34,661 nucleotides of DNA from Acidobacteriota bacterium (GCA_003166795.1 PMUS01000110.1:21020-55680); one strand, 5' to 3'; positions 7,834 through 16,791 are shown, counted from the first letter of the stretch. The notes: generated by a model not told the origin, from the sequence alone. Made by a program: numbers and translations.

Positions 7834-9393
7834 ATGCGGCAGCGTCTCATTCTATTTGTGTTCTTGGTTAGTCTCGCGGGATTTGCATTCGTTCCCGCGC
7901 GCACCTCGGCGCAGCAATCCTGCGAAAGCCTGACGTCGCTCCAGATCCCCAACGCCACGGTTACCTCGGCTACCGCCATCGATCCGCCGCCCGACCTCTC
8001 GATACCGCTTCCGCCAAGCCCCATCGGTCCCGCGAGCAATCTCGCCATCGCTAATTCATTTTGCCGGGTGGACGCGTTCTCGACGCCCACCAGCGATTCG
8101 CATATTAATTTCGAACTCTGGCTTCCCGTCGCCGCGCGTTGGAACGGAAAATTCGAGGCCGTCGGCAACGGAGGCTTCATCGGCCAGATCGGCTATGGCG
8201 CTCTATCGGCCGCGCTCAACCGCGGCTACGCCACGGCGAGCACCGACACCGGCCATGCCAGCGGCAACGACGAAAGCTGGGCGCTGGGGCATCCGGAAAA
8301 GCTGATTGACTGGGCATATCGCGCGGTCCACGAAATGACCGTGGATTCAAAGCTCATCGTCGCCGCCTATTACGGCAAGCCGGCGAAGCTCGCTTACTGG
8401 AATGGCTGCTCGACCGGCGGCAAGCAGGGACTCACCGAAGCGCAGCGCTACCCGGCCGATTTCGACGGTATCGTCGCCGGCGCGCCTGCGAACTACATCA
8501 CGCACCTTCAGGCGGGCGGCGTGTACACGAGTTGGGCCAGGCTCAAGGATGGCGATAATGCTCCGAATTTTATCCCGCCCGCAAAATTTCCCTACCTCCA
8601 CAAAGCCGTGCTCGATGCCTGCGATTCAAAGGACGGAGTCACGGACGGGATAATCGCCGATCCTCGGCGCTGCAATTTCGACCCGAAAACAATTCAGTGC
8701 CCGGGCGCGGATGAGGCCACATGTCTCACCGCTGCACAAGTCAAGACAGTTCAGCTGATCTACGCGGGCGCGAAGTATAACGACGGCAAGCAAATTTTTC
8801 CGGGTTTCGAACCTGGCAGCGAGCTCCTATGGGCGCCTGTGAACGCACCGCCCGTTACGACCTCCATCGGTGTGGGATTTTTCAGGTATATGGTCTTTGA
8901 CAATCCGAACTGGGACTTCGCGTCGCTCGACGTGGACCGCGACACGCGCACCGCTGACCAGAAGCTGGGTTCGATCGTGAACGCAATCGATCCCGACTTA
9001 AAAGCTTTTCAGCAGCATGGCGGGAAGATGATCATGTATCACGGTTGGGCGGACCAGGCCATCCAGCCGGAAAACAGCATCAATTATTACAGCAGCGTGG
9101 AGGCAGCGATGGGCGGACCGCAGGAGACGCAGGAATTCCTGCGGCTCTTTCTGGTTCCGGGAATGACTCACTGCCAGGGCGGCGCGGGTCCAAACAGCTT
9201 TGACGCGCTGACGATGCTCGAACGTTGGCGGGAAAATAACACCGCGCCCGACAAGATCATCGCCGCGCATTCCACTGGCGGCGTCATTGATAATTCGCGC
9301 CCGCTCTGCCCGTATCCCCAAGCTGCGATTTACAAAGGCAGCGGCAACACCACCGACGCCGGCAACTACACGTGCGGCAATCCGAACTGGTAA
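7834..9393 (+). CDS. Secreted tannase/feruloyl esterase family hydrolase
   Basis: 519-residue alpha/beta hydrolase of the tannase/feruloyl-esterase family, which cleaves ester bonds of plant phenolics such as galloyl or feruloyl esters. A signal peptide covers about residues 1-26 (ends TSAQQ). The nucleophile is Ser193 in GCSTGGKQGL, the acid is Asp407 in GWADQAI, and the base is His446 in GMTHCQGG. Cys192 and Cys447 flank the Ser and His, giving the CS-D-HC arrangement in which a disulfide joins the catalytic residues, a hallmark of this family. GGGAGG at 7821-7826 sets the start. It faces a convergent secreted NTF2-like gene. The true substrate is unknown; aromatic ester or polymer use is inferred from the family. 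Confidence 0.92.
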   Translation: MRQRLILFVFLVSLAGFAFVPARTSAQQSCESLTSLQIPNATVTSATAIDPPPDLSIPLPPSPIGPASNLAIANSFCRVDAFSTPTSDSHINFELWLPVAARWNGKFEAVGNGGFIGQIGYGALSAALNRGYATASTDTGHASGNDESWALGHPEKLIDWAYRAVHEMTVDSKLIVAAYYGKPAKLAYWNGCSTGGKQGLTEAQRYPADFDGIVAGAPANYITHLQAGGVYTSWARLKDGDNAPNFIPPAKFPYLHKAVLDACDSKDGVTDGIIADPRRCNFDPKTIQCPGADEATCLTAAQVKTVQLIYAGAKYNDGKQIFPGFEPGSELLWAPVNAPPVTTSIGVGFFRYMVFDNPNWDFASLDVDRDTRTADQKLGSIVNAIDPDLKAFQQHGGKMIMYHGWADQAIQPENSINYYSSVEAAMGGPQETQEFLRLFLVPGMTHCQGGAGPNSFDALTMLERWRENNTAPDKIIAAHSTGGVIDNSRPLCPYPQAAIYKGSGNTTDAGNYTCGNPNW

Positions 9394-9414
9394 TTTGGTT
9401 AGGGTTTACATGTA

Positions 9415-9438
9415 GTGCCGCGGTCTTTAGCGCGGCAC
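9415..9438. terminator. Hairpin between convergent genes, possible bidirectional terminator
   Basis: A perfect 8-bp stem GTGCCGCG/CGCGGCAC with loop GTCTTTAG lies 21 bases after the tannase-like stop and about 30 bases past the stop of the convergent gene. There is no T-run on either side, so termination would be atypical. The shape, a GC stem around CTTTAG, also resembles dispersed intergenic hairpins common in related genomes (from memory). Confidence 0.5.
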
Positions 9439-9468
9439 CCGGCACTCCGGTAATCGAGCTCGGGCCCT

Positions 9469-10467
9469 TTATTCCCACCCGGTCTTGGAGTTGTAGGGCA
9501 GCAAATATCCCAGCGCTTCGATTTCATGAATCTTGCCGTCGCGAATCGCGAAAATCTCGGTTGCCTGTAGGTCAATCGGCCCGAAATTCATTGGGATCGT
9601 GTCCACGCCGGGCACGCCGACGATCTTGATCTGCCTCACGTTGCCGCGGTGTACGAACATCGGCAACCCGAAGACCAGGCCGCGCTCCTCGTCAATGATG
9701 ATTAGCCGGCGCGGGCGGATTTTTGTGATGTAGCTGAGCACGCGGGTGTTCATCGAGTCGTGACAGCCCAGCGCCCCGATCTTCGCGAAGGTGGGATTGG
9801 CCGCCGGGCCGGCAGTGGCGGCATCAAGCGGAGTCGGCCGTGGCGTCGTATTCGTGGTGGTCTGCATTCCATTCTCGTGGCGCACGCAGTCGTCGGCATA
9901 GGGCGCGAGATCGCCATTGCTCTGCTCGATCGAATCGAAATAGGAATCGGCGATGCGAAACATTTCATCGCGCGAAACGCGCTGCGCGACCGGAATCGTC
10001 TGCACCAGGCCGGGGCGTGGCGTCACCAGATTCGGCATCCCCGCGGGCCGTATATCGCGAACCACCACGTGCTCGATTTCGGTAATCTTGCCTCCCTCCA
10101 CCTTCAGCCGAAGCCCGAGCATGACGGGCTTGTTGAATTCTTTCATCACGCAGTAGAGGCCCACCTGTTTCGAGACAGGATCGGCCGCGTAAATCTTGAA
10201 GGTCGTGGGCGCTTCCGACGCGCCGACCCACAGTCCGTCGCCGATCTGGATCGCGGCGGTGTTCTCGGTATATTTGTAGCCGGGAGCCAGAGGCAAGCCG
10301 GACGGGTCGTGCTTTACCATCGCGGCGATATATTGATCGGCCAAGTTCGTCAGGCAGGTTGCATTGCATTCGTTCGCCGCGGCGGCCTGGGCGCCTGCCG
10401 TGCGCGTGGAAACCCCAACCAGCAGCAGGATACCCGCAGCAACGCCTTCAAATAATTTTGCACGCAT
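9469..10467 (-). CDS. Secreted tandem NTF2-like protein, copy 1
   Basis: 332-residue exported protein of unknown function, paralogous to the genes at 18008 and 19072. A signal peptide covers residues 1-27 (ends AGAQA). Two similar halves look like tandem NTF2/SnoaL-like domains. The first runs from CNATCL (Cys34, Cys38) through HDPSGLPLA, YTEN and GKITEIE. The second begins SRDEMFRIADSYFDSIE and includes YADDCVRHENG, IRPRRLIIIDEERG and a final GKIHEIEA. Four cysteines are shared with the paralogues (the CxxxC pair, DDC and one in GCHDS), suggesting two disulfides. I chose the ATG at 10467, preceded by a GGGGGG run, over the upstream frame to 10533. It converges on the tannase-like gene. NTF2-like folds are used by isomerases, dehydratases and hydrolases and also as binding domains, so catalysis is not proven. 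A DUF8021-type family name may apply, but I am not certain. Confidence 0.75.
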   Translation of the reverse strand: MRAKLFEGVAAGILLLVGVSTRTAGAQAAAANECNATCLTNLADQYIAAMVKHDPSGLPLAPGYKYTENTAAIQIGDGLWVGASEAPTTFKIYAADPVSKQVGLYCVMKEFNKPVMLGLRLKVEGGKITEIEHVVVRDIRPAGMPNLVTPRPGLVQTIPVAQRVSRDEMFRIADSYFDSIEQSNGDLAPYADDCVRHENGMQTTTNTTPRPTPLDAATAGPAANPTFAKIGALGCHDSMNTRVLSYITKIRPRRLIIIDEERGLVFGLPMFVHRGNVRQIKIVGVPGVDTIPMNFGPIDLQATEIFAIRDGKIHEIEALGYLLPYNSKTGWE

Positions 10468-10630
10468 CACTTTGATCCCCCCCCGAAGTGGAAACTTCGA
10501 ATCCACAATCGCGCGCCCACGACCCCAAACCATTACGCCGATCGCGCGGCAAAAAATAGCACGAATGCGCGGCGGATTCTAGCACGGCATTCTGGGACGA
10601 CCTTCCGGGAGCAGACGGCGGAGGGAATCG

Positions 10631-11494
10631 CTACGGCTTGTTCTTGCCACGGCGAGGACGCTTGATGGGAACTTTTTTCATTGCTTCTTCTACAGCCTCA
10701 TGGATTTTTTCGTCCAGTTGCGCGGCCGTGGCCTGATAGGCTTTGCGGGCGTCTTCCGCGATGGACGCGGACAGCCGTTCGATGGAAGCTTTCACTACCT
10801 GTTCGATGGTTTCATGCAGCCCCGCATCCGGCTTCGGACGTAACAGGCTCAGCGTTTCGACAGCAGCCTCCGCCGCGGCGGCTTTCGCTTCTTGTGCTGC
10901 GGACTTTGCCTGCTGCATGGCTGTCGCCACTTCCTCTTCGTGGCCTTCGGCGCGGCCCGCCATCACCAGGATTTCGCTGGCGTCCCACGACGCCGTCAGC
11001 GTGACAGGCGCGACCGGAGCCGCGATGGGAACTGGCTGGGGCTCGACGATTTCTTCCTCGAATGCAGGTTCACCCGGCAGCGGGAACCAATCTTCCGGCG
11101 CGGATGGGGTGTCCCACACGTTTCCGGCCACCACGAATTCGAGGCCGATGTGGAGCAGATCCTGCGCCTGGCTCGGCCGCTGGACCCAAATGACGTTGCC
11201 CGTGATGATCCGCACGGGAGCGTTCGGATTGCGGCGCGGAATTTCCAGGGTGACGATCGAGCCTTTCGGCACGTAATGTTTGGACTGATATTTGCACCCG
11301 TGGCAGCTCACCATCACGGTCGTGGTGCGTTCGGTGAATGGCTCGCTCAGCGCGTCCACGCCGTGGACCTTGATGGGCATAGCTTGGACGAGGCGCGTGC
11401 TACGGCGCTTGTCTAGGCCGGAGGTGGCCGCTGCCGAAGTCTTTGTCACTCCGTTCTCCGAAGGATGGATTCGAGAGTTCGTTTCGCGCTCCAT
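10631..11494 (-). CDS. PilZ-like domain protein with Ala-rich helical tail
   Basis: 287-residue protein. Residues 30-120 resemble a PilZ domain: DKRRSTRLVQAMPIKV has the R-rich start (RRSTR) and a beta-barrel follows. The usual DxSxxG turn is replaced by VSCHGCKY, so c-di-GMP binding is uncertain. Residues 145-185 are Pro/Glu-rich. Residues 190-275 are Ala/Glu/Lys-rich and should form a long amphipathic helix or coiled coil. The end is strongly basic (KRPRRGKNKP). There is no signal peptide. No ribosome-binding site is evident before the ATG at 11494, so a start inside the first 40 residues is possible. Role may be surface, motility or polysaccharide control through c-di-GMP, but this is inference only. 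Confidence 0.7.
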   Translation of the reverse strand: MERETNSRIHPSENGVTKTSAAATSGLDKRRSTRLVQAMPIKVHGVDALSEPFTERTTTVMVSCHGCKYQSKHYVPKGSIVTLEIPRRNPNAPVRIITGNVIWVQRPSQAQDLLHIGLEFVVAGNVWDTPSAPEDWFPLPGEPAFEEEIVEPQPVPIAAPVAPVTLTASWDASEILVMAGRAEGHEEEVATAMQQAKSAAQEAKAAAAEAAVETLSLLRPKPDAGLHETIEQVVKASIERLSASIAEDARKAYQATAAQLDEKIHEAVEEAMKKVPIKRPRRGKNKP

Positions 11495-11815
11495 TGGGTT
11501 CGGTCAAATGGGGATCAGCCGAGGCCCCGCGGTTCATCGGAAAATCGAGCTTTTCCGCGTCGCCGTGCGTCCCGAGTACGCTTAGTTTCGGCCGAATGCC
11601 GAATAAAAAGCATAGCACTGCCGCCGTTCCGCGAGGGTTTCGTTTGGGAGTGGCGCGTACAAAGAGTGACGATTCCCGCCCTTGACGAGAGTTAACTCAG
11701 GATGTTGCGGGCAAAATCGAAAATCCGGTTCTGCCCCACGGCCCTTTCGATCTCGACACGCGCTTCGACCGAAGATACTATCGGGTCATGAAACTCACCT
11801 TTGGTGCGCTCTAGG
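11495..11815. other. Intergenic region without recognised gene
   Basis: About 320 bases between two divergent genes. Nothing coding was recognised. An inverted repeat TTCGGC-N5-GCCGAA lies at 11587-11603 and is followed by an A-rich stretch. Promoters for both neighbours presumably lie here, but I could not pick hexamers with confidence. Confidence 0.4.
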
Positions 11816-12409
11816 ATGACTGCCTTGCGCGTTTTCGCTCGCGCGATCGGGAACAGCGGGCCAATTCTGCTCGCGCTCGCGGCCTTGTGTTGCGCGTGTT
11901 CCCGCATCTCCGCGCAGACGGCAATGCCGCCCGCCACACCGCCGACCGCGCAAGCAGCGCCCGCCGACTCGAAGACCAATGGCGCGCAGCTCGCCGTTGG
12001 TGGCGACGTTGCAACGCCGCTGTCTCTCTCGGTCGCCGATTTGGGCGGATTTCCGCGCAAGACTCTAAAAGTGACGAACGAGCACACTGGGAAAGAAGAA
12101 ACGTACCAGGGAGTGCCTTTGGCTGAAATATTGAAGCGCGCGGGAGTGCCACAAGGACCGGCGCTGCGGGGCGCCGCCCTGGCAACCTACGTTCGCGCAG
12201 AAGGGGAAGACGGCTACAGCGTCGTGTTCTCGCTGGCCGAGCTCGATACCGGCATCCAGGATTCCGACGTGCTCGTCGCCGATACGATGGATGGCGGGCC
12301 AATTCCGGACAAACTGGGACCGCTTCGGCTGATTGCTCCGCACGAGAAGCGCCCCGCCCGCTGGGTCCGCATGCTCCGCTCCATCACCGTCGTTAAAGCC
12401 GCCCGGTAG
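11816..12409 (+). CDS. Exported molybdopterin-binding-domain protein, cysteine-free core
   Basis: 197-residue exported protein resembling the short oxidoreductase molybdopterin-binding domain of the sulfite-oxidase type. Diagnostic stretches are YQGVPLAEILKRAGVP, GEDGYSVVFSLAELD, and GPLRLIAPHEKRPARWVRMLRSI at the C-terminus. The first 34 residues look like a signal peptide with a Cys-rich hydrophobic end (ALCCACSRISAQ); a lipoprotein is possible, but the lipobox is not standard. After the signal region there is no cysteine, so the conserved Mo-ligand cysteine of true sulfite oxidases is absent. The frame continues to a TTG at 11801; the ATG at 11816 gives the better signal peptide. It may be a periplasmic cofactor-binding or structural relative rather than a catalyst. 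Confidence 0.75.
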   Translation: MTALRVFARAIGNSGPILLALAALCCACSRISAQTAMPPATPPTAQAAPADSKTNGAQLAVGGDVATPLSLSVADLGGFPRKTLKVTNEHTGKEETYQGVPLAEILKRAGVPQGPALRGAALATYVRAEGEDGYSVVFSLAELDTGIQDSDVLVADTMDGGPIPDKLGPLRLIAPHEKRPARWVRMLRSITVVKAAR

Positions 12410-12532
12410 CCGTTCTCTTCAGGTGTTGACGCGCTCGGAGCAGGCGCGATGCTTTTCGCTTTTCTGTCGCGCGGCGATTGAGTTACTCTGCAAACTCTCG
12501 GGCGAGGGGCGTGGCGAAGGCAATGCGAGTTC

Positions 12533-13825
12533 ATGGCGAATCTTAGAAAACTGATATTCTGGCCGAGTTTTGCTGTTGTCGCCGCGGCATGCGTCGGGGC
12601 GTCGTTTTACCTGCGATCCAAAGCGGAACAGCAGATTGTCGCCGAGGTATCCACCGCGCGCGGTGAAGCGCAGCGAATCCAGCGCGAGGTTGTGCTCTTC
12701 ACGAAAAGCATTATCCCTTCGGGACGCCCCTTCGCCGTATTCCTGAACGGACTAGGCATTGATTCACCCACCGCCGCCCGCCTTGTGGCTTCCGCGCAAC
12801 CCGTTTTCGATCTTCGCCACCTGCGCGCCGGAAACGAGCTTTCGCTTGGACGGTCCGTGCTGGGCGAGCTGCGCGAGGTACGCTACAACATTGATACGGA
12901 CCGCGTGCTTTCGATTTCGCCGAGCGGCGATGAGTTTCACTCCACCATTGAAACGATTCCATCTCATGCGGATGAAGTCGGCGTGAGCGGCAAGGTCGAG
13001 GGCTCGCTCTTTCAAGCGGTAACGGATGCCGGCGAGAAGCCGGAACTCGCCATGCGGCTGGCCGAAATTTTCGGCTGGGATCTGGATTTCTACACCGACC
13101 CACGCCCGGGCGATACATTTCGCCTGGTCGTCGAGAAAAAGACTTTCGCGAACGGAGACACGATCGCGTACGGCCGGATTCTGGCCGCCGAGTATGACAA
13201 TGCCGGCCACGCGTATCGCGCCATCCTGTTCCCCGGCCCATCGGGAGTTCCCGCGTACTACACGCCCGACGGAAAATCGATGAAGAAAGCCTTCCTGCAC
13301 TCACCATTGAAATTCGCCGCGCCGATCACGTCGCATTTCAGCTTGCACCGCTTCCATCCGATCCTGAAGGAATACCGCGCGCACCTGGGAATTGACTACG
13401 GCGCGCCCACCGGCACGCCCGTGCAGACGATTGGCGACGGCAAGGTTATTTTTGCGGGAATGAAAGGCGAAGACGGAAATCTCGTCAAGATTCAGCACAC
13501 TAACGGCTACACGACGTATTACATGCACCTATCGAGAATTCTGGTGCGCACTGGAGAGCGCGTCGAGCAGGGCCAGAGCATTGGACTCGTCGGCATGACC
13601 GGCCTGGCGACCGGGCCGCATCTCGACTTTCGCATCCAGCTCCGCGGGGAATTCCTGAACTTCGAGCGGCTTCCCTTGCCCCCGTCCGACCCGGTCGCCA
13701 AGAACGTTTGGAACGAATTCGCCGCCGTGCGCGATCACGCGCTTGCCGAAATGCCTCCGCCGCCTGGGGAACACCCCACCCTGGCCGATAATCAGCCGCC
13801 CGCCGCCAATTCCACGGCGCGCTGA
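12533..13825 (+). CDS. M23 family metallopeptidase, membrane anchored
   Basis: 430-residue cell-wall endopeptidase candidate. An N-terminal membrane anchor (about residues 8-27) precedes an OapA/LysM-like region and a C-terminal M23 domain. Zinc and catalytic motifs are His284 and Asp288 (HLGIDYGAPTGTPV), His332 (YYMHLSR) and His363 (GPHLDFR). The usual third zinc ligand, the second His of HxH, is Asp365 here. The ending, FERLPLPPSDPV and a Pro-rich tail, resembles M23 proteins where this position varies. It would act in the periplasm on peptidoglycan cross-links. No SxxL signal or operon partner is seen; it lies 123 bp after the molybdopterin-domain gene and converges on korB. Confidence 0.88.
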   Translation: MANLRKLIFWPSFAVVAAACVGASFYLRSKAEQQIVAEVSTARGEAQRIQREVVLFTKSIIPSGRPFAVFLNGLGIDSPTAARLVASAQPVFDLRHLRAGNELSLGRSVLGELREVRYNIDTDRVLSISPSGDEFHSTIETIPSHADEVGVSGKVEGSLFQAVTDAGEKPELAMRLAEIFGWDLDFYTDPRPGDTFRLVVEKKTFANGDTIAYGRILAAEYDNAGHAYRAILFPGPSGVPAYYTPDGKSMKKAFLHSPLKFAAPITSHFSLHRFHPILKEYRAHLGIDYGAPTGTPVQTIGDGKVIFAGMKGEDGNLVKIQHTNGYTTYYMHLSRILVRTGERVEQGQSIGLVGMTGLATGPHLDFRIQLRGEFLNFERLPLPPSDPVAKNVWNEFAAVRDHALAEMPPPPGEHPTLADNQPPAANSTAR

Positions 13826-13891
13826 GTTTTCGCGCCGGCACACCACTGCATAAGAAAAATCATTTCTAGCTAAAGTTGTCTGACGCTGAAT

Positions 13892-14920
13892 TTACGGCTG
13901 GACTTCCCACGTATCGCCGGCGTGGAGGAGTTTCGCGAGGTCGCCGGGTCCGCGCTTGGACTGCGCTTCGCGAATCTGCGTAGCAATCAGGTCTTCGTAG
14001 CGTGGGACGTCGCCCCACGCGCGTAGCACGCCGATGGGGGTGGGGAATCCCGGCCGCAGTTCCATCTGCGAGAGCATGAAGGCGTAGGACGGGCGCGGAT
14101 CGTGTTCGTCGTGGACGAGCAAATCTTTTTCGGTAATGCCGTTGCCGAGCGCGACGATTTCAAACTCGAGGCCGTTGAGGCGTATGCCCTTGTCGCGGTT
14201 CTTGCCGAAGATGAGCGGCTTGCCGTGCTCGAGCTGGACGACGTGCTCGCTGCGCGCGTCCTTTTCCGTGATCGTCTCCCAGGCGTGATCGTTGAAGATA
14301 TTGCAGTTCTGCAAAATCTCGATATACGCCGAGCCCTTGTGGGCCGCGGCTTTCTTCAGAGTTTCCTTCAGATGCTGCTGAAACACGTCCACCGAGCGAG
14401 CGACGAACGTCGCTTCCGCGCCGATGGCGAGCGATAGCGGATTGAACGGTCGGTCGGCGGTGCCGTAAGGAGTCGACTTTGTCTTCTTGCCGATTTCAGA
14501 GGTCGGCGAAAACTGGCCCTTCGTGAGGCCGTAAATCCGATTGTTGAACATCAAAACTTTCAGGCCGACGTTGCGGCGCAGCATGTGGATCGTGTGATTG
14601 CCGCCGATCGAAAGTGAATCGCCGTCGCCGGTGATAACCCAAACCTCGAGATCCGGGCGTGCGACTTTCAGACCGGTGGCTACGGCGGGGGCGCGACCGT
14701 GAATCGTGTGAAAACCGAATGTATTCACGTAGTACGGGAAGCGGCTCGAACATCCGATCCCGGAAATGATCACGAATTTTTCGCGGGGAATGCCGAGCTC
14801 GGGGAAAACTGACTGCACGGCCGAAAGGATCGCGTAGTCTCCGCAACCCGGGCACCAGCGAATTTCCTGATCGGTTTGAAAGTCCTTTTTCGTGTAAACC
14901 GGCAATGTGGCCGTGGTCAT
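13892..14920 (-). CDS. korB: 2-oxoacid:ferredoxin oxidoreductase, beta subunit
   Basis: 342-residue thiamine-diphosphate subunit of a 2-oxoglutarate (or related 2-oxoacid):ferredoxin oxidoreductase. Together with the alpha subunit it makes acyl-CoA, CO2 and reduced ferredoxin. The N-terminus has the WCPGCGDYA cysteines, GIGCSSRFPYY, and HGRAPAVATG. The TPP/Mg site is GDGDSLSIGGNH followed by NNRIYGLTKGQ, and QNCNIFNDHAW follows near residue 215. GGGAG precedes the ATG. It begins 17 bases after the korA stop on the same strand, a classic two-gene operon. Substrate choice (2-oxoglutarate versus pyruvate) is inferred from the two-subunit architecture; the symbol rests on that. Confidence 0.93.
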   Translation of the reverse strand: MTTATLPVYTKKDFQTDQEIRWCPGCGDYAILSAVQSVFPELGIPREKFVIISGIGCSSRFPYYVNTFGFHTIHGRAPAVATGLKVARPDLEVWVITGDGDSLSIGGNHTIHMLRRNVGLKVLMFNNRIYGLTKGQFSPTSEIGKKTKSTPYGTADRPFNPLSLAIGAEATFVARSVDVFQQHLKETLKKAAAHKGSAYIEILQNCNIFNDHAWETITEKDARSEHVVQLEHGKPLIFGKNRDKGIRLNGLEFEIVALGNGITEKDLLVHDEHDPRPSYAFMLSQMELRPGFPTPIGVLRAWGDVPRYEDLIATQIREAQSKRGPGDLAKLLHAGDTWEVQP

Positions 14921-14937
14921 TTAGAATCTCCCGCGCG

Positions 14938-16791
14938 TCAATCCAGCATCTCTTCGATCTTCTGCTCGATTTCCGATTGCTTGAAAGGCTTGCCCTGAAT
15001 CTTGTTGTAGCCCTGCGCGTCCACCAGATATTTCGCGCGGAGAACCATCACGAGCTGTCCCATGTTCATTTCCGGCACGAGCACCCGGTCGTAGCGCCCG
15101 ATAAGTTCACCGAGATTTTTCGGCAGGGGATTCAAGTGCCGCAGGTGTACGTGCCCGATGCGGCGCCCCTTGGCTCGCTGGGTTTTCAATGCGGCGGTGA
15201 TGGGACCGTGCGTCGAGCCCCAGGCCACGATCAGCAATTCGCCAGAGTCGTCTCCGGCGGGGACAACGTCCGGCACATCCTGAACGATCGCGGCCACTTT
15301 TGCCGCGCGAAGCCGGACCATGCGTTCATGGTTGAGCGGTTCGTAGTTGACGTTGCCGGTGACGTCCTGCTTCTCGAGGCCGCCGATGCGGTGCTCGAGT
15401 CCCGGAGTTCCGGGAATCGCCCAGGGCCGCGCGAGCGTGTCCGGATTGCGGCGGTAGGGCTGGAAATCTTGAGGGTTCTTTTCGAAGTGCACCGGAATCT
15501 CCGGCAGGTCCGCGACAGCAGGAATCGGCCAGGGCTCGGCGCCGTTGGCGAGATAGCCGTCCGAAAGAATAATGACGGGGACCATATATTTGATGGCGAT
15601 CCGGCTGGCCTCCAGCGCGACCCAGAAGCAATCTCCGGGCGAAGATGGTGCGAGAATCGGAATCGGAGCCTCCGAATTTCTGCCATAGAGCGCCTGCAGA
15701 AGATCCGCCTGCTCCGTTTTCGTGGGGAGGCCGGTGGAGGGCCCGCCGCGCTGGATATCGCAGATCACTAGCGGCAGCTCGACCGCGACGGCCAAGCCGA
15801 GGGCTTCGGTTTTCAGCGCCATGCCCGGGCCGGACGTAGAGGTGATTCCAAGAGCGCCCGCATAGGTGGCGCCGATCGCCGATGTGATCGCGGCGATCTC
15901 GTCCTCGGCCTGAAACGTGATGACGCCGAAATTCTTGTAAGCGGAAAGCTCGTGCAAAATGTCCGACGCCGGCGTGATCGGATACGAACCGAGAAACAGC
16001 GGGATCCCGGCCTTCTGCGACGCGGCCACAAATCCCATGGCGAGCGCCGTGTTTCCGCTGATGTTGCGATACACGCCGGGCTTCAGCTTGGCGGGTGGGA
16101 TTTCATAACTGATTTGAAAAGCTTCCGTGGCCTCGCAATAGCTGTAACCCGCCTGCATCGCCAGGCGATTGGCTTCCACGAGTACCGGCTTGTTCTTGAA
16201 CTTGTCCTCGATCCAACGAATCGTGCCGTCCATCGAACGGTTGTAGAGCCAGTAGCACATGCCTAGCGCGAAGAAATTCTTGCAGCGATCCACGGTTTTA
16301 TTATCGAGGCCCAATTCCTTCAGCGACGCGCGAGTCAGCTTGGTCAGCTCGACCGAAAACAGGCGATAGCCATCGAGCGAATGGTCCTCGAGCGGGTTCG
16401 ACGTCATCTGCGCCTTGCGCAGATCGGTTTCGCCAAAGTCATTGAGGTTGACGATGAGAATCCCGTTCGGCTTCAGATCGGGAAGGTTCATCTTCAGCGC
16501 TGCGGGATTCATGGCGATCAGCGCGTCCACGCTGTCGCCGGGCGTGTAAACGTCGCTCGACGAGAAATGAACCTGGAAACCGCTGACGCCGGGAAGAGTT
16601 CCGGCGGGCGCGCGGATCTCAGCCGGAAAATCCGGGAGCGTGGCCAGATCGTTGCCGTATAGAGCGACGGTGTTGGTGAACTGGCTTCCAGTGATCTGCA
16701 TGCCGTCGCCGGAATCGCCGCAGAAGCGGATGACCGCCTGTTCCCGAATTTCGCGCTTGCGCTCCGAAGGACGGACCGAGGTTGTAGACAT
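14938..16791 (-). CDS. korA: 2-oxoacid:ferredoxin oxidoreductase, fused gamma-alpha subunit
   Basis: 617-residue large subunit partner of the downstream beta subunit. The N-terminal gamma-type domain shows RFCGDSGDGMQITGSQFT and the FPAEIRAPAGTLPGVSGFQV stretch. The alpha (pyrimidine-binding) domain begins near NISGNTALAMGFVAASQKAG and includes GSYPITPASDILHELS, FQAEDEIAAI, TSTSGPGMALK and GPSTGLPTKTEQ. The fused gamma-alpha layout is usual for two-subunit KorAB enzymes, and no separate ferredoxin-like delta subunit is nearby. The frame stays open to 17247, but family homology begins shortly after the ATG at 16791 (MSTTSVRP), which has GGTGGGG upstream. It acts in the cytoplasm in an oxidative or reductive TCA step. 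Translation with korB is probably coupled. Confidence 0.93.
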   Translation of the reverse strand: MSTTSVRPSERKREIREQAVIRFCGDSGDGMQITGSQFTNTVALYGNDLATLPDFPAEIRAPAGTLPGVSGFQVHFSSSDVYTPGDSVDALIAMNPAALKMNLPDLKPNGILIVNLNDFGETDLRKAQMTSNPLEDHSLDGYRLFSVELTKLTRASLKELGLDNKTVDRCKNFFALGMCYWLYNRSMDGTIRWIEDKFKNKPVLVEANRLAMQAGYSYCEATEAFQISYEIPPAKLKPGVYRNISGNTALAMGFVAASQKAGIPLFLGSYPITPASDILHELSAYKNFGVITFQAEDEIAAITSAIGATYAGALGITSTSGPGMALKTEALGLAVAVELPLVICDIQRGGPSTGLPTKTEQADLLQALYGRNSEAPIPILAPSSPGDCFWVALEASRIAIKYMVPVIILSDGYLANGAEPWPIPAVADLPEIPVHFEKNPQDFQPYRRNPDTLARPWAIPGTPGLEHRIGGLEKQDVTGNVNYEPLNHERMVRLRAAKVAAIVQDVPDVVPAGDDSGELLIVAWGSTHGPITAALKTQRAKGRRIGHVHLRHLNPLPKNLGELIGRYDRVLVPEMNMGQLVMVLRAKYLVDAQGYNKIQGKPFKQSEIEQKIEEMLD

